This document shows positions 11,520-24,202 of a stretch of 64,000 nt of DNA, one piece after another. This DNA is from Tubulanus polymorphus. Its lineage: Eukaryota > Nemertea > Palaeonemertea > Tubulaniformes > Tubulanidae. Location: positions 25,532,485-25,596,484 of the forward strand of contig NC_134027.1 in the NCBI RefSeq assembly GCF_964204645.1. Direction: 5' to 3'. The position numbers and the translations under genes are program-made. Below the pieces are notes generated by a model. That model had not been told where the DNA came from. It searched no databases and worked only from the letters and a program-made list of their open reading frames with translations. Numbering within the stretch: position 1 is the first letter of the stretch; every line of letters begins with the position of its first letter.

Positions 11520-11740
11520 AGTTCCACAGTTGTGTGGGTTTAATTTGACTCTGGATCCAGTTCCGAAGTTGTGTGGGTTTAATTTGACTCTGGATCCAGT
11601 TCCACAGTTGTGTGGCTTTAATTTGACTCTGAATCCAGTTCCACAGTTGTGTGGGTTTAATTTGACTCTGGATCCAGTTCGACAGTTATGTGGGTTTATT
11701 TTTACTCTGAATCCAGTTGCACAATTGTGTGGCACTAATT
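11520..11740 (+). repeat. 39-bp minisatellite (about 5.5 units)
   Basis: Units start at 11520, 11559, 11598, 11637, 11676 and 11715. Each has TTCCACAGTTGTGTGGG and TTTGACTCTGGATCC. Because 39 is divisible by three, both strands stay open and mimic short repetitive proteins; these are not genes. The same family occurs at 20386-20822 and 58860-59155 on the other strand. Confidence 0.85.
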
Positions 11741-13740
11741 TGAAATACGACAATAAATTCTGATGCAAAATTTCTTAAAATTCTGGCATTAGTTCAAGAT
11801 TTGTTCGTATGATGGATTATTGAACGCAGTAAACACAGCTGTCGATTCTATACGAGAGCGTAGTACAATACAATAAAAAATCATAACATGAGTCACAAGT
11901 GTTCAATCTGTGACGGAACCTTGAAAAATACCGTACTTGGCTCCCAACCAGAATATTTGCAAAGTACTGATGATACGAATTGCCTTGGGGAAAACTGATC
12001 AATGAGTTGTGTTTAATTGTTTCTGATGCCGCTAAAACTGACCAGCCATAAGTCAAATTGACTTATTAAGTCGAATTTTGACTTATTATGTTGAATTTCG
12101 AGATAATAAGTCGAAATTGTGAAAAAAATATCTTGTAATGTCACCTAGGGGCTTCCGTAAATTATGGAATGTGCTCTGTCAAAAGGGAACCTATGTTTAC
12201 GAGGAACAAAACAAAAATAGTAGAATTCAATTTTATTGATTATTTCCTAAAATGTAACAATATTTTGTCCACTCCCAACATCTTCAGTTGTTCGTAGGCC
12301 GACCTTTTATACCCGGCCCTGGCACACCTCAATTCTCAAAGCCAGTTCTACAGTGAATAGTTCATAATCAAATCATTTCCAAAGGTCTAATGTTCTACTA
12401 GAGTCTGAAATTACCTGAAAACTAGAACCTGGGAAGAGTCTTACATCTAAGCTACTGATTGTGAAGAGATGATTGTGAATGCAGTTCACACAGTCTGTCC
12501 TGCTGGAAGTGGATGTATTATCCACTGCTACGGCGATCTATGATCCAAGTCAGGTCAGGTTACCTGGAAATCGCAGAAAAGGCAGGGATTTTCATATTCT
12601 TTAGAAAAAGGTCTTAAGAAATATCCAGGGAATTTTCTAAAAATGCTTCGTGAGATTCAGGGAACTGTGTTGATAGTCAGTCGTAGATTGCGCGCATAAA
12701 ATCAAACATTATCCTTCTATATTTTATACTTACTTTGACACTGTGTTAATTAATTGAATTCATAGCAGGTGAGGTTGAGTAAAACATTCACTCAGTCCTG
12801 TGGAACTGGTTGTTTCCACCATGTTTCCGCATAATGCTATGTCCACGGGTACACTGTGACATTGAAGCCGCGACCACGAACATTTTTGGAACAACTGTTC
12901 ACAGTTCACAGGGTGCCAAATGAACCAGTGCCTGTTTGGCCCGGGCCATATTTAGCCCGCCCAAAAATGTCGGACCAGGCTGAAGACAAATTTTAGCACG
13001 TGTCAAATTATTGCAACTGGTTCCAGAAATGACTCACTTGCATTGTTTATTATCGAATGAGTGGATTGGGTGTGAGCGCACTTTCTCGGGCACAGGCCAA
13101 ATTTGGTTCGGGCCTGATCCGTTCTAAATTTGGCCTGGGCCGAGTCATCTCCGTGTTTCACCCAGCGCCGGCAGTGTGGCTGTCTCCACAGTATATCTAC
13201 GTTGCTCTACGATCCTGTGTAACCACCCACCCAGACACGTTCATTCAAATTCGCGTGACTTTTGCCGACAGAACTACTGTCGGCATTTTTGCCTGTGTTC
13301 AAACTGCGATATCTCAGCATATAAACAACCGATTTTGATGAATAAACTATCTACACTAACCTTATGACGTTTTGTGTTTGTTCATTATATTAGTTTGAGG
13401 ATAAAACCGATTTTAGTACGATTAAATTTAAGATACAAAAATGATGCGCTGTTTAGCGATGAGACACGCATCGCTCAAGTGTCTTGTTGCTTACGAACTA
13501 CAGTGTTACAATGCCTAGTTTCAAAGTGAAAAAATGGTGTCATTTTTGCTATTTCTGTATTTAAATCGCATCAAGCACGGAGTATGATGAAGGAACCTCC
13601 GAATGAACATAATAATAAGAAAACTGAATATGTGAGGTTTGTAATGATAGTTTATTTTTCACAATCGATTTGGTGAAACTGGATTTCTGGTGGTTTAAAG
13701 TCACAGTGATTTAAGAGTATCGAGAAAATGTCGTTCGTGT

Positions 13741-13770
13741 CTTAGTGTCTGTGGTACATCAGACACTAAG
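13741..13770 (+). other. Perfect 11-bp hairpin upstream of the cytochrome b5 start
   Basis: CTTAGTGTCTG and CAGACACTAAG are exact inverted repeats around an 8-base loop. It lies in the presumed 5' UTR intron, about 100 bases before the acceptor. Role unknown. Confidence 0.5.
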
Positions 13771-13934
13771 GTTCTTGGTGAACTCCGTGTAATCTCGGCT
13801 TAAGGTTTTTGATGAAGAATAGGCCTACAGCAGAAACCATTCGTGCTCAAATCTAGTTTTCACTTTCTCCGTAGAGATAAAAACCGGCAATTAACGCAAG
13901 ATTAAACGAAGAGCTTCGACTACTGAAATACGAA

Positions 13935-15538
13935 ATGGAAACTACGGTTGACGCGATTCGAGACGTTATTTCAACGAGATTGAGAGAGAAACAGGATTCG
14001 GAACTGCCGCAGTATACGGTGAGAGAGGTCGGTAAACATTGTAGCATGGATTCGTGTTGGATTATTGTGCACGATAAAGTTTACAACGTCACCGAGTTCG
14101 TATCGAAAGTAAGTTTCATCTACGACTACGCGCGTTTCGTTTGTTCGTTTTTAAACCCTTTGAAATAATTGCGCAATTATTAAGCGTTAGACAGCAGGGT
14201 CCAGTTCCACAGTTCTGGGCCCAGTTTCACAAAAAGGATTAAAGCCTAAATCGATTCAAGATAAACTGAATTAATGAAGAAATTAAATCGATTTAAGAGT
14301 TAAACCTTTTTGTGAAACTGGGCCCAGAGTTAAGATTTGACCCTGGGTTAAAACATTGAAAATTAACTAAGTTTAACTCAGAGTTAACTCTAACTCACAA
14401 CTGTGGAACTGGGTCCTGGGGACAGATCGATGTGAAAATCTGTGAAAAATCAGGAAAATGCGTGAAAAATTTGAGAAAAATATTTTCGTCCACTTTTCAT
14501 GCCATCGTCGATACCTTCTCAGAATTTATGCACAAGTTGAGTAAAGAGTTTAAGAAATTTCATCTTATTCCGTGCTGATTGACACAATTTCGGAGATATT
14601 TTATCTATTTAGAAATAAACGTTCAGTAGGGGCTTAGCGCTTGTCAAAAATCCGTAAGCGTAAAAAAACAATTGAAGAATGGCGTTCAAAAACTTGTCGG
14701 TTGAGGGTCCGTTTTTAGGCTTTGATGAATAAAATTTCCCTTATTTTACAATCACAAGCAAAGGAAACTTTGTCTGGAATTTTGAATACTTTCTCACTGA
14801 ATTGTGGCCAATAATGTTGTCCACAATTTCTACATCCTAAGCTGTGAATAGTCGTAGCTTATTAAACGTTTTGACCTGCTGATTATAAGAAGGAGCTCAC
14901 AATCAAATCAAAGAGCGTAAAAAAAGGACGAAATATATTTTTCCTTTCGAATATTTTTAGCATCCCGGTGGTGTGGAGATAATTCTGGAAAGTGCTGGAT
15001 ACGACGCGACGATCCCGTTCAAGTATAAAGGTCACTCGGATCACGCTTACGAGATGCTCGAAAAATACCTCATAGGAATCATAGTCGAGGTACGAAATTC
15101 ATTCTGTCGGTCGGTTAGAATATTGCGGGCAAACTTTAAAATTCAGCCCGAGTTCGTTACGAATCTGAACCCGGTTCAACAGTTGTCTGTTTGAATTCGA
15201 CACCAGAATCCAGAGTTCAACTCCAGAAATTCGAGAAATCAAAATCAAAATTTTTAAAAAGAATCTTTTAATCATTTCTCTTAACTGATGAAAGGGTCTA
15301 TAAACTATCAGCCAGATTCTTTTGACTAAAAGAACACAGTCAAAACATTTGCAATATGTTTCACTGTGACCTTGTAGAGTTTTCTTTCCCTTTTGTGCGT
15401 GTATGAAAATGTGCAAATTTAATCGTGCATATTTTCATCTTTTTGTATAGAATCTTAACATGAAATGAATTTGAACTTGAAGTTCTAATCGGTTAGTTCA
15501 ATTCTATATTTCAGAACGAACGCGTTGAGAAAGATTAG
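13935..15538 (+). CDS. Cytochrome b5, soluble single-domain type
   Basis: Small haem protein that carries electrons between reductases and membrane or soluble oxygenases. Coding exons 13935-14108, 14961-15089 and 15515-15538 give 108 residues. The cytochrome b5 fold is seen from YTVREVGKH and CWIIVHDKVYNVTEF to HPGG. The haem ligands are His59 (HPGG, first residues of the middle exon) and His83 (GHSDHA). There is no C-terminal membrane anchor and no reductase domain, so it should be soluble. The ATG at 13935 is preceded in frame by a TAA at 13878, just after an acceptor at 13873-13874, which supports this start and a 5' UTR intron. Which vertebrate cytochrome b5 paralogue it matches is not clear. 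Confidence 0.85.
14195..14418 (+). repeat. Palindromic MITE nested inside another palindromic MITE
   Basis: The outer element starts CAGGGTCCAGTTCCACAGTT and ends AACTGTGGAACTGGGTCCTG. Within it lies an inner palindrome, 14217-14325, that starts GGGCCCAGTTTCACAAA and ends TTTGTGAAACTGGGCCC. The inner family also appears at about 24285-24415 and 41410-41533. Confidence 0.65.
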
Positions 15539-15599
15539 GCAGCAGAAGTTCAAAAAGAATTGCGTAATATCTCGACAAATCTCCACGAATGAAAATGAA

Positions 15600-18500
15600 G
15601 TATTGCACGTTGATCTCCACTGAAGAAACGAGTGTGTTTTGGTTTGTGTTCATCGACGTTCGTTGTAAAGGAATTGAGACTTTGCATTTTGTGTTTTTGT
15701 TTAACAGAAAGATTTCACATGAAAATGTTATTGAATTGTGCCGATTTTCTTACCATTGAAATAGGATGTATTTATATTTATTGCGTGCTTATAGCAGAAT
15801 GACTTGGAAAATGAGCTTTAAAGCCCAGATTCGCTCTGATTGGTTTATTCCTGATGATATTTGTACTATATATGTTGTTTATATTTTGTAAATATTAGAA
15901 ACTGAAAAGAATTAGGAGTAGAGGTGGTTTGAGTATCTGTAAGCTGGACCCGAATGAGGGGTTCTAATTTGATTCTCGAACTTTCGAAATAGGTCGTTTT
16001 TCGATGATTAAGATCTTGAGTCGGTCAAAAACAGGATACTTACAAGTAGTAACTGGAATTTCCAGGACCGCGGCGCTAGAATGTCAAGTATATAGTTAAT
16101 GTAAACATTGTAGATATACGGATTTAGCAGATTAGAAGGTGTCTTTGAACCAGTGATTGATCTTATCGGAATACGAGTTAGGCAACGAGATATCTTTTGA
16201 TATTTTTGATATGAATTGTGTGCTAATTATAGGTATAGTTATTATCATTACGTAATGATAGCTTGTTAGGGAGTGTGTAGATTATTTGAGTGATCAGCAG
16301 TGACGAACATTGGTTTCATGAGAATTGAGTAGCATCGATAACTAATGGTTCATGTTTATTCATTATTTGAGGTCTCTCGGTCTCTCATCATGCCCTGAGA
16401 GTTTATGGCTTTGAATCCAGTTGGCAGCGGAGTATTTCTTAGTTAAATGATCTTCCTGGCCTCTCTCCCTTGTAAGAGGGAATAATAAACCTTAAATCTG
16501 CTTATACTGCCCTGAGTGGAGCTCAGCGGGTTGCTTAGAATGCTTCGAGTGTTGTGAGATCAAAACAATAACGATATCTTTAGTTTTCAAGTACCGGTAC
16601 CTGTTATTCCTGAAAGTGAACCGGCTTGTAAAATATATGTCGAATTATGAGTACTCACCGACCTATTTATCTAAATATTATCTAAGATTTATCGAAGAAA
16701 AGTTGATGTTATTTGATTTTCAGTTTTGAGTAAACACACTGAAGAGGGTCTTGTGATTTTCAAGGTTAACATGTTATTTAGTGGATTTCTATTGTCTTGT
16801 CGATTGTTGTACAGATTGATTAGGTCTGCCAGGAATAAATCATGGGATCGAGCCAGTTGTGTTTCCCACTTAATTATGTCTTGTAATTGATAAACGAATG
16901 TTTTTAATTAATCTAAATTTGTTACGATTATTTTGTATTGTTTATAACCTGTAGTTTTGGAAAAGTAAATATAATTGATTATAAGTGACTTTATTCAGGT
17001 TTTTGGAATTTTTTTTTTCCTTTTTGAAAGCAAATATGTCGGAGAAGATTTCTTCTACCGAATAAGGTCTGAGTAAAGGAAGATGTAGGTCGACCTGCGA
17101 CATGACCGGTTGTAAATGGGACTAGTCCTTCGACTGTAATGCAATCATCAGCAACAGTGACTGACTAGTCTTTGTCAGTCAAGAGTTACTCATTGAAAAT
17201 GAACTAATTAAAACAAGAGTTGGCTTAAACTCAAAACTATGGAATCGGATTCAGATGGTATCTATCACTGAAGATGGAATTTAGAAATTTTTATATCTGA
17301 AACTTGATGAACATCATCACTTCCATTTCAATCCATGCTTCACTGTCATCCACCAATGTCTCCTTTACGTACTTCAGTATTTTTAATTTTTTCCATCGAC
17401 TCTTGATTTTAGAGTACATGTTTGCACCGAGTTGGGTAAAGATGGCATGAACAACAATTACCATATACAGGTCAATTGTTCATCTAAACGAAAGTTTTAT
17501 TAAGACCTAACCAGGGTACTCATTACACTTCCCTGATCTAACCAACCATGGTTCAATTGCTCAAGAGGTCTTCAGCTGACGTAATTATTTATTTGCCAAA
17601 TAGTACCTGGAGACTCGCTATACTTAACAACTGAAGATAATCAGGGGATTTACAAACTTGAGGGTCTATAGTGTAGATTACATGTCGGGACCGGCTGAGA
17701 GACCTTGATCCAATGACTTCTATACGCTTAAAATCCTCGACAGCTTCGCACAAACACCAAACAACAAATATTGTCTTTATTTATCTATATAAATTCATTT
17801 ATTCCGATAAAGATTTTTTATTCCAAAACAGTTTTATAATTATGGCATTCATGTTTAAAGCTTCAGTGAGACATTCATTTAAGGTGCTAACTGTTTACAT
17901 ACAGGTTACACGTATATCGAAAAACGAAAATTCTTTCATTGAAATGAATGGCAGTACAGTGCATATAAGCGTGCTTTCTATTGAGGTAAAACATTGTCAA
18001 CAGCCAGAGCCCCCATGTGGCCATTGCATACACTTAAATTTTTGAATAACATCAAAAAATGTCACACCACAGAAAAAGTCTATGGGTACAATGCTGCTTC
18101 AGTTGCTAAGGGTTTCAGCATGATAGCACCTCCTATACCCCAGTCATCATCACTACAAGGCAGATCCAGTGTTCCCAAATTGCCAAAAAACCTGAACAGT
18201 AAAAATTCAACATTTGATTCACAGACATTGGAAAACTGACCGATTCGACTAGCTACTGCAAAACTGAAATGGACGAGTTCAATTAGTCCTAAGTTCCTCA
18301 TCTCAAGAGTCAATATGGAAATGGTCAGGACCCAGTGCCGCAGTTTTGAGTTAGAGTTAACTCAAGTTAAAGTTAGTTTATTTTCAATAATTAACTGTGG
18401 AACTGGACCCTGAACATCACTGCGTTTGCCTCACAGCCGATTGCCCAAGATTATCACTCCGGAATTCACTTGCTGCCATGGAGAAAATTCATTGGTCTTG

Positions 18501-19690
18501 CAAGATCTGCAGCAAGTGCGGTCTACTGTGCAGTTATCTTCAGAAAGGTATCGTACATTTCGATAATCGGGTATCATCAGTGACAAACAATGAGACTTCA
18601 ACTTTGCACTGATACCTTAGTGTTATACAAGCCTGTATAACCCCATAAAATTGAGACTCAACGAAAAAAATCGTATGAACCAAACACCATTATTCAAAAT
18701 ATCAAATAAACAAATACATTTTAAAATCTACATCACAAAACCAATAATCAACTACATATATAATATAATATGGGTGGGTGCTACTTATATTTAATATCAG
18801 TCAAATTATTGCTTAACTCAAATGACGACGTTCTGGTAGGGAGTCGCTTTAAAAAATGTTCCCCAAAATGTTCCCACATGGTTCACCGGTTCCACAGTTG
18901 TGGGGCGACGTTTGACTCCCGAATAAAACAACTGGCGATAAACTTATTTCAAAATAAAAATACCAGAGTGGAACTTAACTGTGGGTCTTCAGCTGTAGTC
19001 AGATCTAATATTATTACCAGTATCAACTACGGTAAGTGGAGATTTTGCCTATTTGGTATTATTTCAATGAACGCTACTTCAAGATACTATACATGGAAAT
19101 TCCAAATGGTAATTTTTCAAAGTTTAGGTTTGAGTAAGAAATTAGGGTTAGGATTCAGATTTAGGATAACACTTAAGGGTTAAGGATCAGGGTTAGGGCT
19201 ACAGGGCCAAAAAATCTCTTTGAATAGGGTGGATTAGAGAAAAGTGACTCCATAATTGAATATTTCCATGAAATGCCTATATACCATTATTTTTGATGAT
19301 TTGAAAAAGATTTCTTTGGTTATCCTTCAATACAATGAAAAATGGATTAGAAATCGATGTTTTAGTTCAACTGCCCATATTTGATCATCCTATTATGACC
19401 TATATCGGGTATTTACTACTAAAACTGACTGAGCTAGGCCACCCGACATCCTCTCCAGGTCACATAGACATTAAAACCGATGATCTAGTTAGTAGTAGAA
19501 TGCTGCAAAATCCTAATTTTTCAGTTATTTCTCTCTGATACTATAAGTCCGATACTGAATGCCGGTGACCAATCAGAAAGAGCTATAGGCAAATTAACAT
19601 TTACAGGAATAATACCATATCGGTAAAATATCCACTTCCTATGATCAAAGCCTTCACGAAGATGATTTTTGATTGTAGTTCACATCTTCT
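15600..19690. other. Intergenic stretch between cytochrome b5 and MPPE1
   Basis: The two genes converge here. The DNA is AT-rich, with one palindromic CAGTTCCACAG-type fragment at about 18330-18412 and an AATAAA at 16484-16489 that could end a long cytochrome b5 3' UTR. Short open frames at 17713-18239 and 18770-19183 show no recognisable domain or splice support. No gene seen. Confidence 0.5.
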
Positions 19691-19697
19691 ATTGACG

Positions 19698-22600
19698 TCA
19701 GTGAGATTTCTGCGGTTTTTTAAACAAAAGGCCCAATTTCGGTAAAACGAACCAACTGAATATCAAAATCATCCCGATCAAATAAGTCCATATCACAGTG
19801 TCTTCGCGCGGCAGGAAACATTTAGTGACTTCAAAATTATCACTGGTGACAGTTGCCTGAAAAAAGGAATTTAGATGCTCTTCATTTTCTTCTCTACGAA
19901 ATAAACTTGAACTCATTCTTATTATATCTACATCAGAGCTGGAGAAAATTTGAAAATTCTAAAAAATTCCACCCTAGTGTGTTGAACAACGGGAATACCA
20001 CTATAGTGCATCTATACTGTGGTGCGGTGTATCGTTAGTTACTAGTATTTCACTATGTTTGACACTTGCTGCCATTTTTCAATAGAGATAATTACTAATT
20101 ACTAATTACATCAATACACCGCAGTGCGGTGTACTAGCAAAATCCATCACTGATTTATACACCGCACTGCGGTGTAGACGCACTGAAAGGGTTAAGAGGG
20201 TGTAAAATAATGATATTATTACCAGTAAAAATGCAGGCTGTATTTTATTTCTCCAGCTGTACGACGCTATAGTCCATTCAGGAATGATGTGATTGTTTAC
20301 TCTGTGCGTTGAGAAGCACCCGTGATGAGTATGGCCGGACATCACGATTCTAGGATCCAACATTGTTAATAACTAAAAATAAAACAAAACTTACAACTCT
20401 GGAACTGGATCCAGATGCAAATTAAACCCAGACAACTGTGGAACTGGATTCAGAGTAAAATTCAACATAGACAAATTTTAGTGTTAGTTACATCATTTCA
20501 TACCATCTGATTTAATATGGTACATGCTATGGTTTTTTGGGATCCTCAACTGAGCTAGAAAGGGTAACTGCTGACTGATGAACTTGGTCCAGAGTCAAAT
20601 TAAACCCACACAACTGTGGGACTGAATTCAGAATCAAATTAAACCCACACATCTGTGGAACTGGATCCAGAGTTAAAGTAAACCCATTCAATTGTAGAAC
20701 TGGGTGCATAGTCAAATTAAACCCACACAACTGTAGAACTGTATTCAGAGTTTATCAAACCCACGAAACTGTGGAACTAGATCCAGAGTCCAATTTTTAC
20801 CCGCACAACTGTGGAACTGGATAAAAACTTAAATGAACAAGTTATGAAATACTAAGGTTGATTTTCGGTACCTTTTTCGTAGCATCTTTTGAAAGGCAAT
20901 CCCATTTTGGTTTAAAAGGTATTGATTTTTCACTAGGTGGAGGTGCGTCTAAACCTGTGCAGTTATAATCTGAAGGTCGATATAATGGAAAATGCTGAAA
21001 ACGAAACGGAATTCATGAAACCAGTTTTTACATCAACGCAAAGCGATTTAGTTTTAATGAATTAAGGTATAACTACCTGCAATAAAATAGGCCTTGTATA
21101 CTGCATAGGTTTAAAACGGGAACATTCTCCTTCAGTGGAATGAATCTAAAATAGAGAAGTACAGTTCTATCAATAAAATCTACTGCCTACTTAGACTTTA
21201 AAAAAAATAAAAAAATAAAACCACAATCAAAGCAAAATTGTAAGAGGATTTTGACGTTTCAACTTTTCAACATTTTAGCTAGATAAAATCCTAGATACAG
21301 AATTTGTGAATCTTTCATTGAAATGACTACTTACTTTAGCACAGTTAAGTCTTTTATGTATTGCTAAAAGTTTTTCTTGAGCGTCTTTGCACAAGAAACA
21401 GCCGTCGTTTTCGAAAGCCATACTATTTACAAGAATGAACAGATTGCCTTCTATATCTAACATCCGCACAGACGGAGCACTGAACGACTCTTTAAATCGT
21501 TTATATTTGTGTCGAGTTGTGCTGAAATTAAAACCGTCTTCAATAAGTTCAAGTTCAAGGAGAGAAAAAATACAAACAACAAAATTTACAATTTTTCAAC
21601 AAAGACGACCATGAAAAGAGCAAAAGAAAAGTAGCTTTTCGTGTGCGTCAACAAAGTTTGGCCATCGCTAAATTTCTTAGAGATCGAGAGAGAATAGACC
21701 GTATGCGCACTTACTCGTAATGAAAGCCGATATCGTGGTTGCCGGCGACGACGTGTAAAGTCGTCTGCTCACCGTGACGAAACATTCTGCCGAATCGTTC
21801 AACATGGTATTTAAATTCATCATCATCGCACCATTTACCCTCATCCAATACATCACCTGAAAATATCAAAAATTTAGTTCTTATTGAGGTCCTGTAGGGC
21901 CAGATTCTTGTTGAGGTCCTGTAGGGCCAGATTCTTATTGAGGTCTTGTAGGGCCAGATTCTAATTTGAGGTCTTTCAGGCCCAGATTCTTGTAAAGCCC
22001 TGTGGGCCCAGAGTTTGTTACATCATTTCATACCATCTGATTCAATATGGTACACGCTATCCTCTACTGAGCTAGAAAAGGTTACTGCTGATGAATGGGT
22101 CTAAATGAAATGATGGTACCACGTACTCAAATACTTGGTTGGATTGAATTATTGTTCGACAGATTATTTCATTGCATGAATTAGCTAGCAGGTCCAGTAG
22201 GCAGGTTTCGATTGGTCTATTTCGATTTTAGAATTATCTTCTGGCATGTATAACCTGATAGAAGCGGCCGGTAGCATTTGTAATCCGGAATTTACATTCC
22301 TAAACCAGAATAAGTTCAATTGAAACCTGCCTAAAAAAAATGTTTTTTTCAAATTTCAAACAGATTTGATTGAAGATGAATAACTCCGCATACCGAGTAG
22401 AAATACCGTATCCGGATTATGCAATAACATTGTCGACTGAAACGACCTTTCCATTTGCCATTCCCTAAAAAAAACAGAAATCATTCAAATAGTTACTTTA
22501 GCCTGTCTCCTAATCACAGTCAGGTAATTTTGTAAACCACAGTACAAATTGTTATCAGTTTATTTCTATAGCTGCCGGGTCTGTCATAGTAAGCTAGATG

Positions 22601-23042
22601 ATGATTTTATAAAAAGTAATGTACAGGGTAGATAGGCGGATCGGGTCAACTTTACAGCTCAGCATCAAGGAGAAATCAGGTATCAATATCTTAACTCTCC
22701 TTTTTCTCATTTTTTTGCAGGTCCAAGCTTTACAACGTAACACTGGGAGTATTGAAATACACACCTGCGCAATTTATCAAACCAGTGGCCGCGTCTAAAA
22801 CCCAACAGATGCGTATCAGCTAGGAACAGAATCCGCAGCGGTTTCGCAGAACCTTTCGGCATCATGACGTCGACATTTCCCAATTGTAATTCCGGCCACG
22901 AACATTGAAGCAAAACGACGTAGTAAATGAGGAACTCGCAGAAAAATACCAACAGCCCGATCGGAAGTAGTAATTTGAATAATTGACGCCACTGGCAACT
23001 GATCACCATAATGACGTAAAGCCTTCTCAACCAGCGTTTCAT
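19698..23042 (-). CDS. MPPE1: Metallophosphoesterase 1 (PGAP5-type GPI-anchor remodelling enzyme)
   Basis: Removes a side-chain ethanolamine phosphate from GPI anchors so that GPI proteins can leave the ER. Coding exons in transcription order: 22765-23042, 22394-22464, 21715-21856, 21335-21521, 21077-21145, 20872-20994, 20223-20372, 19698-19856. They total 1179 bases, 392 residues, close to the human 396. An N-terminal membrane segment (residues about 23-45, LLLPIGLLVFFCEFLIYYVV) is followed by the metal-binding motifs LADTHLLG, GDVLDEGKW, AGNHDIGFHY and SGHTHHG, all intact. A C-terminal membrane segment (VIWTYLIGMILIFSWFVL) follows LPREDT. The ATG at 23040-23042 has an in-frame TGA six bases upstream and an acceptor at about 23073, so a 5' UTR intron is likely. 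The tail lacks a clear KKxx or KxKxx signal. Confidence 0.95.
19933..20191 (-). mobile_element. piggyBac-like MITE, one end lost
   Basis: Minus-oriented copy of the 282-bp family, intact at its right edge (GCACTGAAAGGG then TTAA at 20192-20195) and missing about 25 bases at the other end. It occupies the last MPPE1 intron. Confidence 0.6.
20386..20822 (-). repeat. 39-bp minisatellite array in MPPE1 intron
   Basis: About nine irregular units of the ACAACTGTGGAACTGGATCC type with AGAGTCAAATTAAACCC spacers, the same family as 11520-11740 in reverse orientation. It is interrupted at about 20480-20560 by unrelated sequence. Confidence 0.7.
21885..22015 (+). repeat. Tandem GAGGTCCTGTAGGGCCAGATTC repeat
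   Basis: About four 35-bp units in an MPPE1 intron, built on CCTGTAGGGCCAGATTCTT. No coding content. Confidence 0.65.
22556..22688 (+). mobile_element. Truncated MITE of the TGATACCTTGTTTCTCC family
   Basis: Ends in GGAGAAATCAGGTATCA and shares internal blocks (TTTATTTCTATAGC, TTTACAGCTCAGCA) with the complete element at 44021-44218. Located in MPPE1 intron 1. Confidence 0.55.
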
Positions 23043-23071
23043 TAATCAGCAAATTCTCACGCCTTTAAACA

Positions 23072-24070
23072 ACTGAAATAGACAAAATAAAATTGCATCG
23101 TAGAAAAATTAACTAAATATTGTTATTAATTAAAGTCCGCGAACCGCGTTTTACGCAATACCGACTATTAAGCCATCTGGAAACTTCAGATCAAGAGAAT
23201 TTCAGCCGTTCCCGCGGAACTTTAACATTTTTGACGAGAAATCGAATTGGCAATAGTTGTCACAGAGAAATTACCAACCTTTCAGTTCATAATCGGGTTG
23301 AATTTAAACTTATGTGGCGTTAGAACGTCATCCGTGAAATCGGTCGCAACAGGTAGTGCCGTCTATGAATCCTAGTCCTCGTTTTAGTGCCAAACCCGGA
23401 AATAAATTAAATTATATTGACGGATTTTCCACTACTGTGAAATGAATTCTCGTAAGTTTAATCGCTGTAAAGCTGGTTTGATGTTTCTAGAATAGTTAGA
23501 GTGAATTTAATCGTTGTTTATTAAAGCTGCAGACGTCGTGGAAACCGATATGAAAAACAACGTCGGATAATTGCACTTGGACTGACAGTAGTGACGTGAC
23601 CAGGTGACACTGTCACTCACTCACTAGTCACTGTCACTGATAAAAAGTTTATTTACGTCCCTCAAGTCAGTGATTAGTCTGAATACCAGATGATGTCTGG
23701 TGGGTGCAATGTTATTTGAGAACGAGAACTACATTTTGACCAGATCTGTGTTTCACTTTTTTTGGTTTATTAGTTTCACGTTCGGATATTTTTGAAGCCT
23801 AGTATTCCTCTAGTAGTAGAGTCTAGTATTTTTCTGTCCTTCGTTTTAGGGGAAAACACACAACGTCCTGTACACTGTACACAGGGACTGAGTTAGTACC
23901 AACGCACTCCCAGGACTCGAGCTACAACCGGCCTCTCTAACCAGTCCCCACCACCATCTCGATTATAGGGAGTCACGAAAGAAATTTGTATTTGATATTG
24001 CAGGTGGGCTGTAGAGCTAGAATACAATGACTGCATCATGAATAGATAGTGGTTCATTTAACCTGTTACC
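23072..24070. promoter_or_regulatory. Presumed shared promoter region of MPPE1 (-) and GRAMD4 (+)
   Basis: The two genes are head to head with about 1 kb between their first visible exons. The stretch holds a TGACGTGACC site and clustered GTCACT repeats at about 23585-23640. No TATA box stands out. Transcription starts cannot be placed from sequence alone. Confidence 0.35.
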
Positions 24071-24202
24071 CAGCAGCAGCAGCAGCAGCAGCAGCAACAA
24101 CACATACATCATTAACATTCCACTAATAATTCCACTAAAACTCCAGAAAATTGAAGATCCAAAACTCAAGAGCACTTTGGAGTCTTTAATCTGTCTATTG
24201 TG
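24071..24202 (+). other. Candidate GRAMD4 5' UTR exon end with (CAG)8
   Basis: Eight CAG triplets (24071-24094) followed by CAA triplets, then sequence ending in TATTGTG/GTAAGT, a strong donor at 24202/24203. The next fitting acceptor on this strand is at 29223, just before the GRAMD4 start. The exon assignment is inference. Confidence 0.35.

Noticed and set aside
11365-11768. Open frames of 116-132 codons on both strands with QLCGFNLTLDPV-type repeats
   Set aside because: Produced by the 39-bp minisatellite, which is open in several frames; not a gene.
17713-18313. Short open frames between the cytochrome b5 gene and MPPE1
   Set aside because: No domain, no conserved splice sites, and composition like surrounding non-coding DNA.
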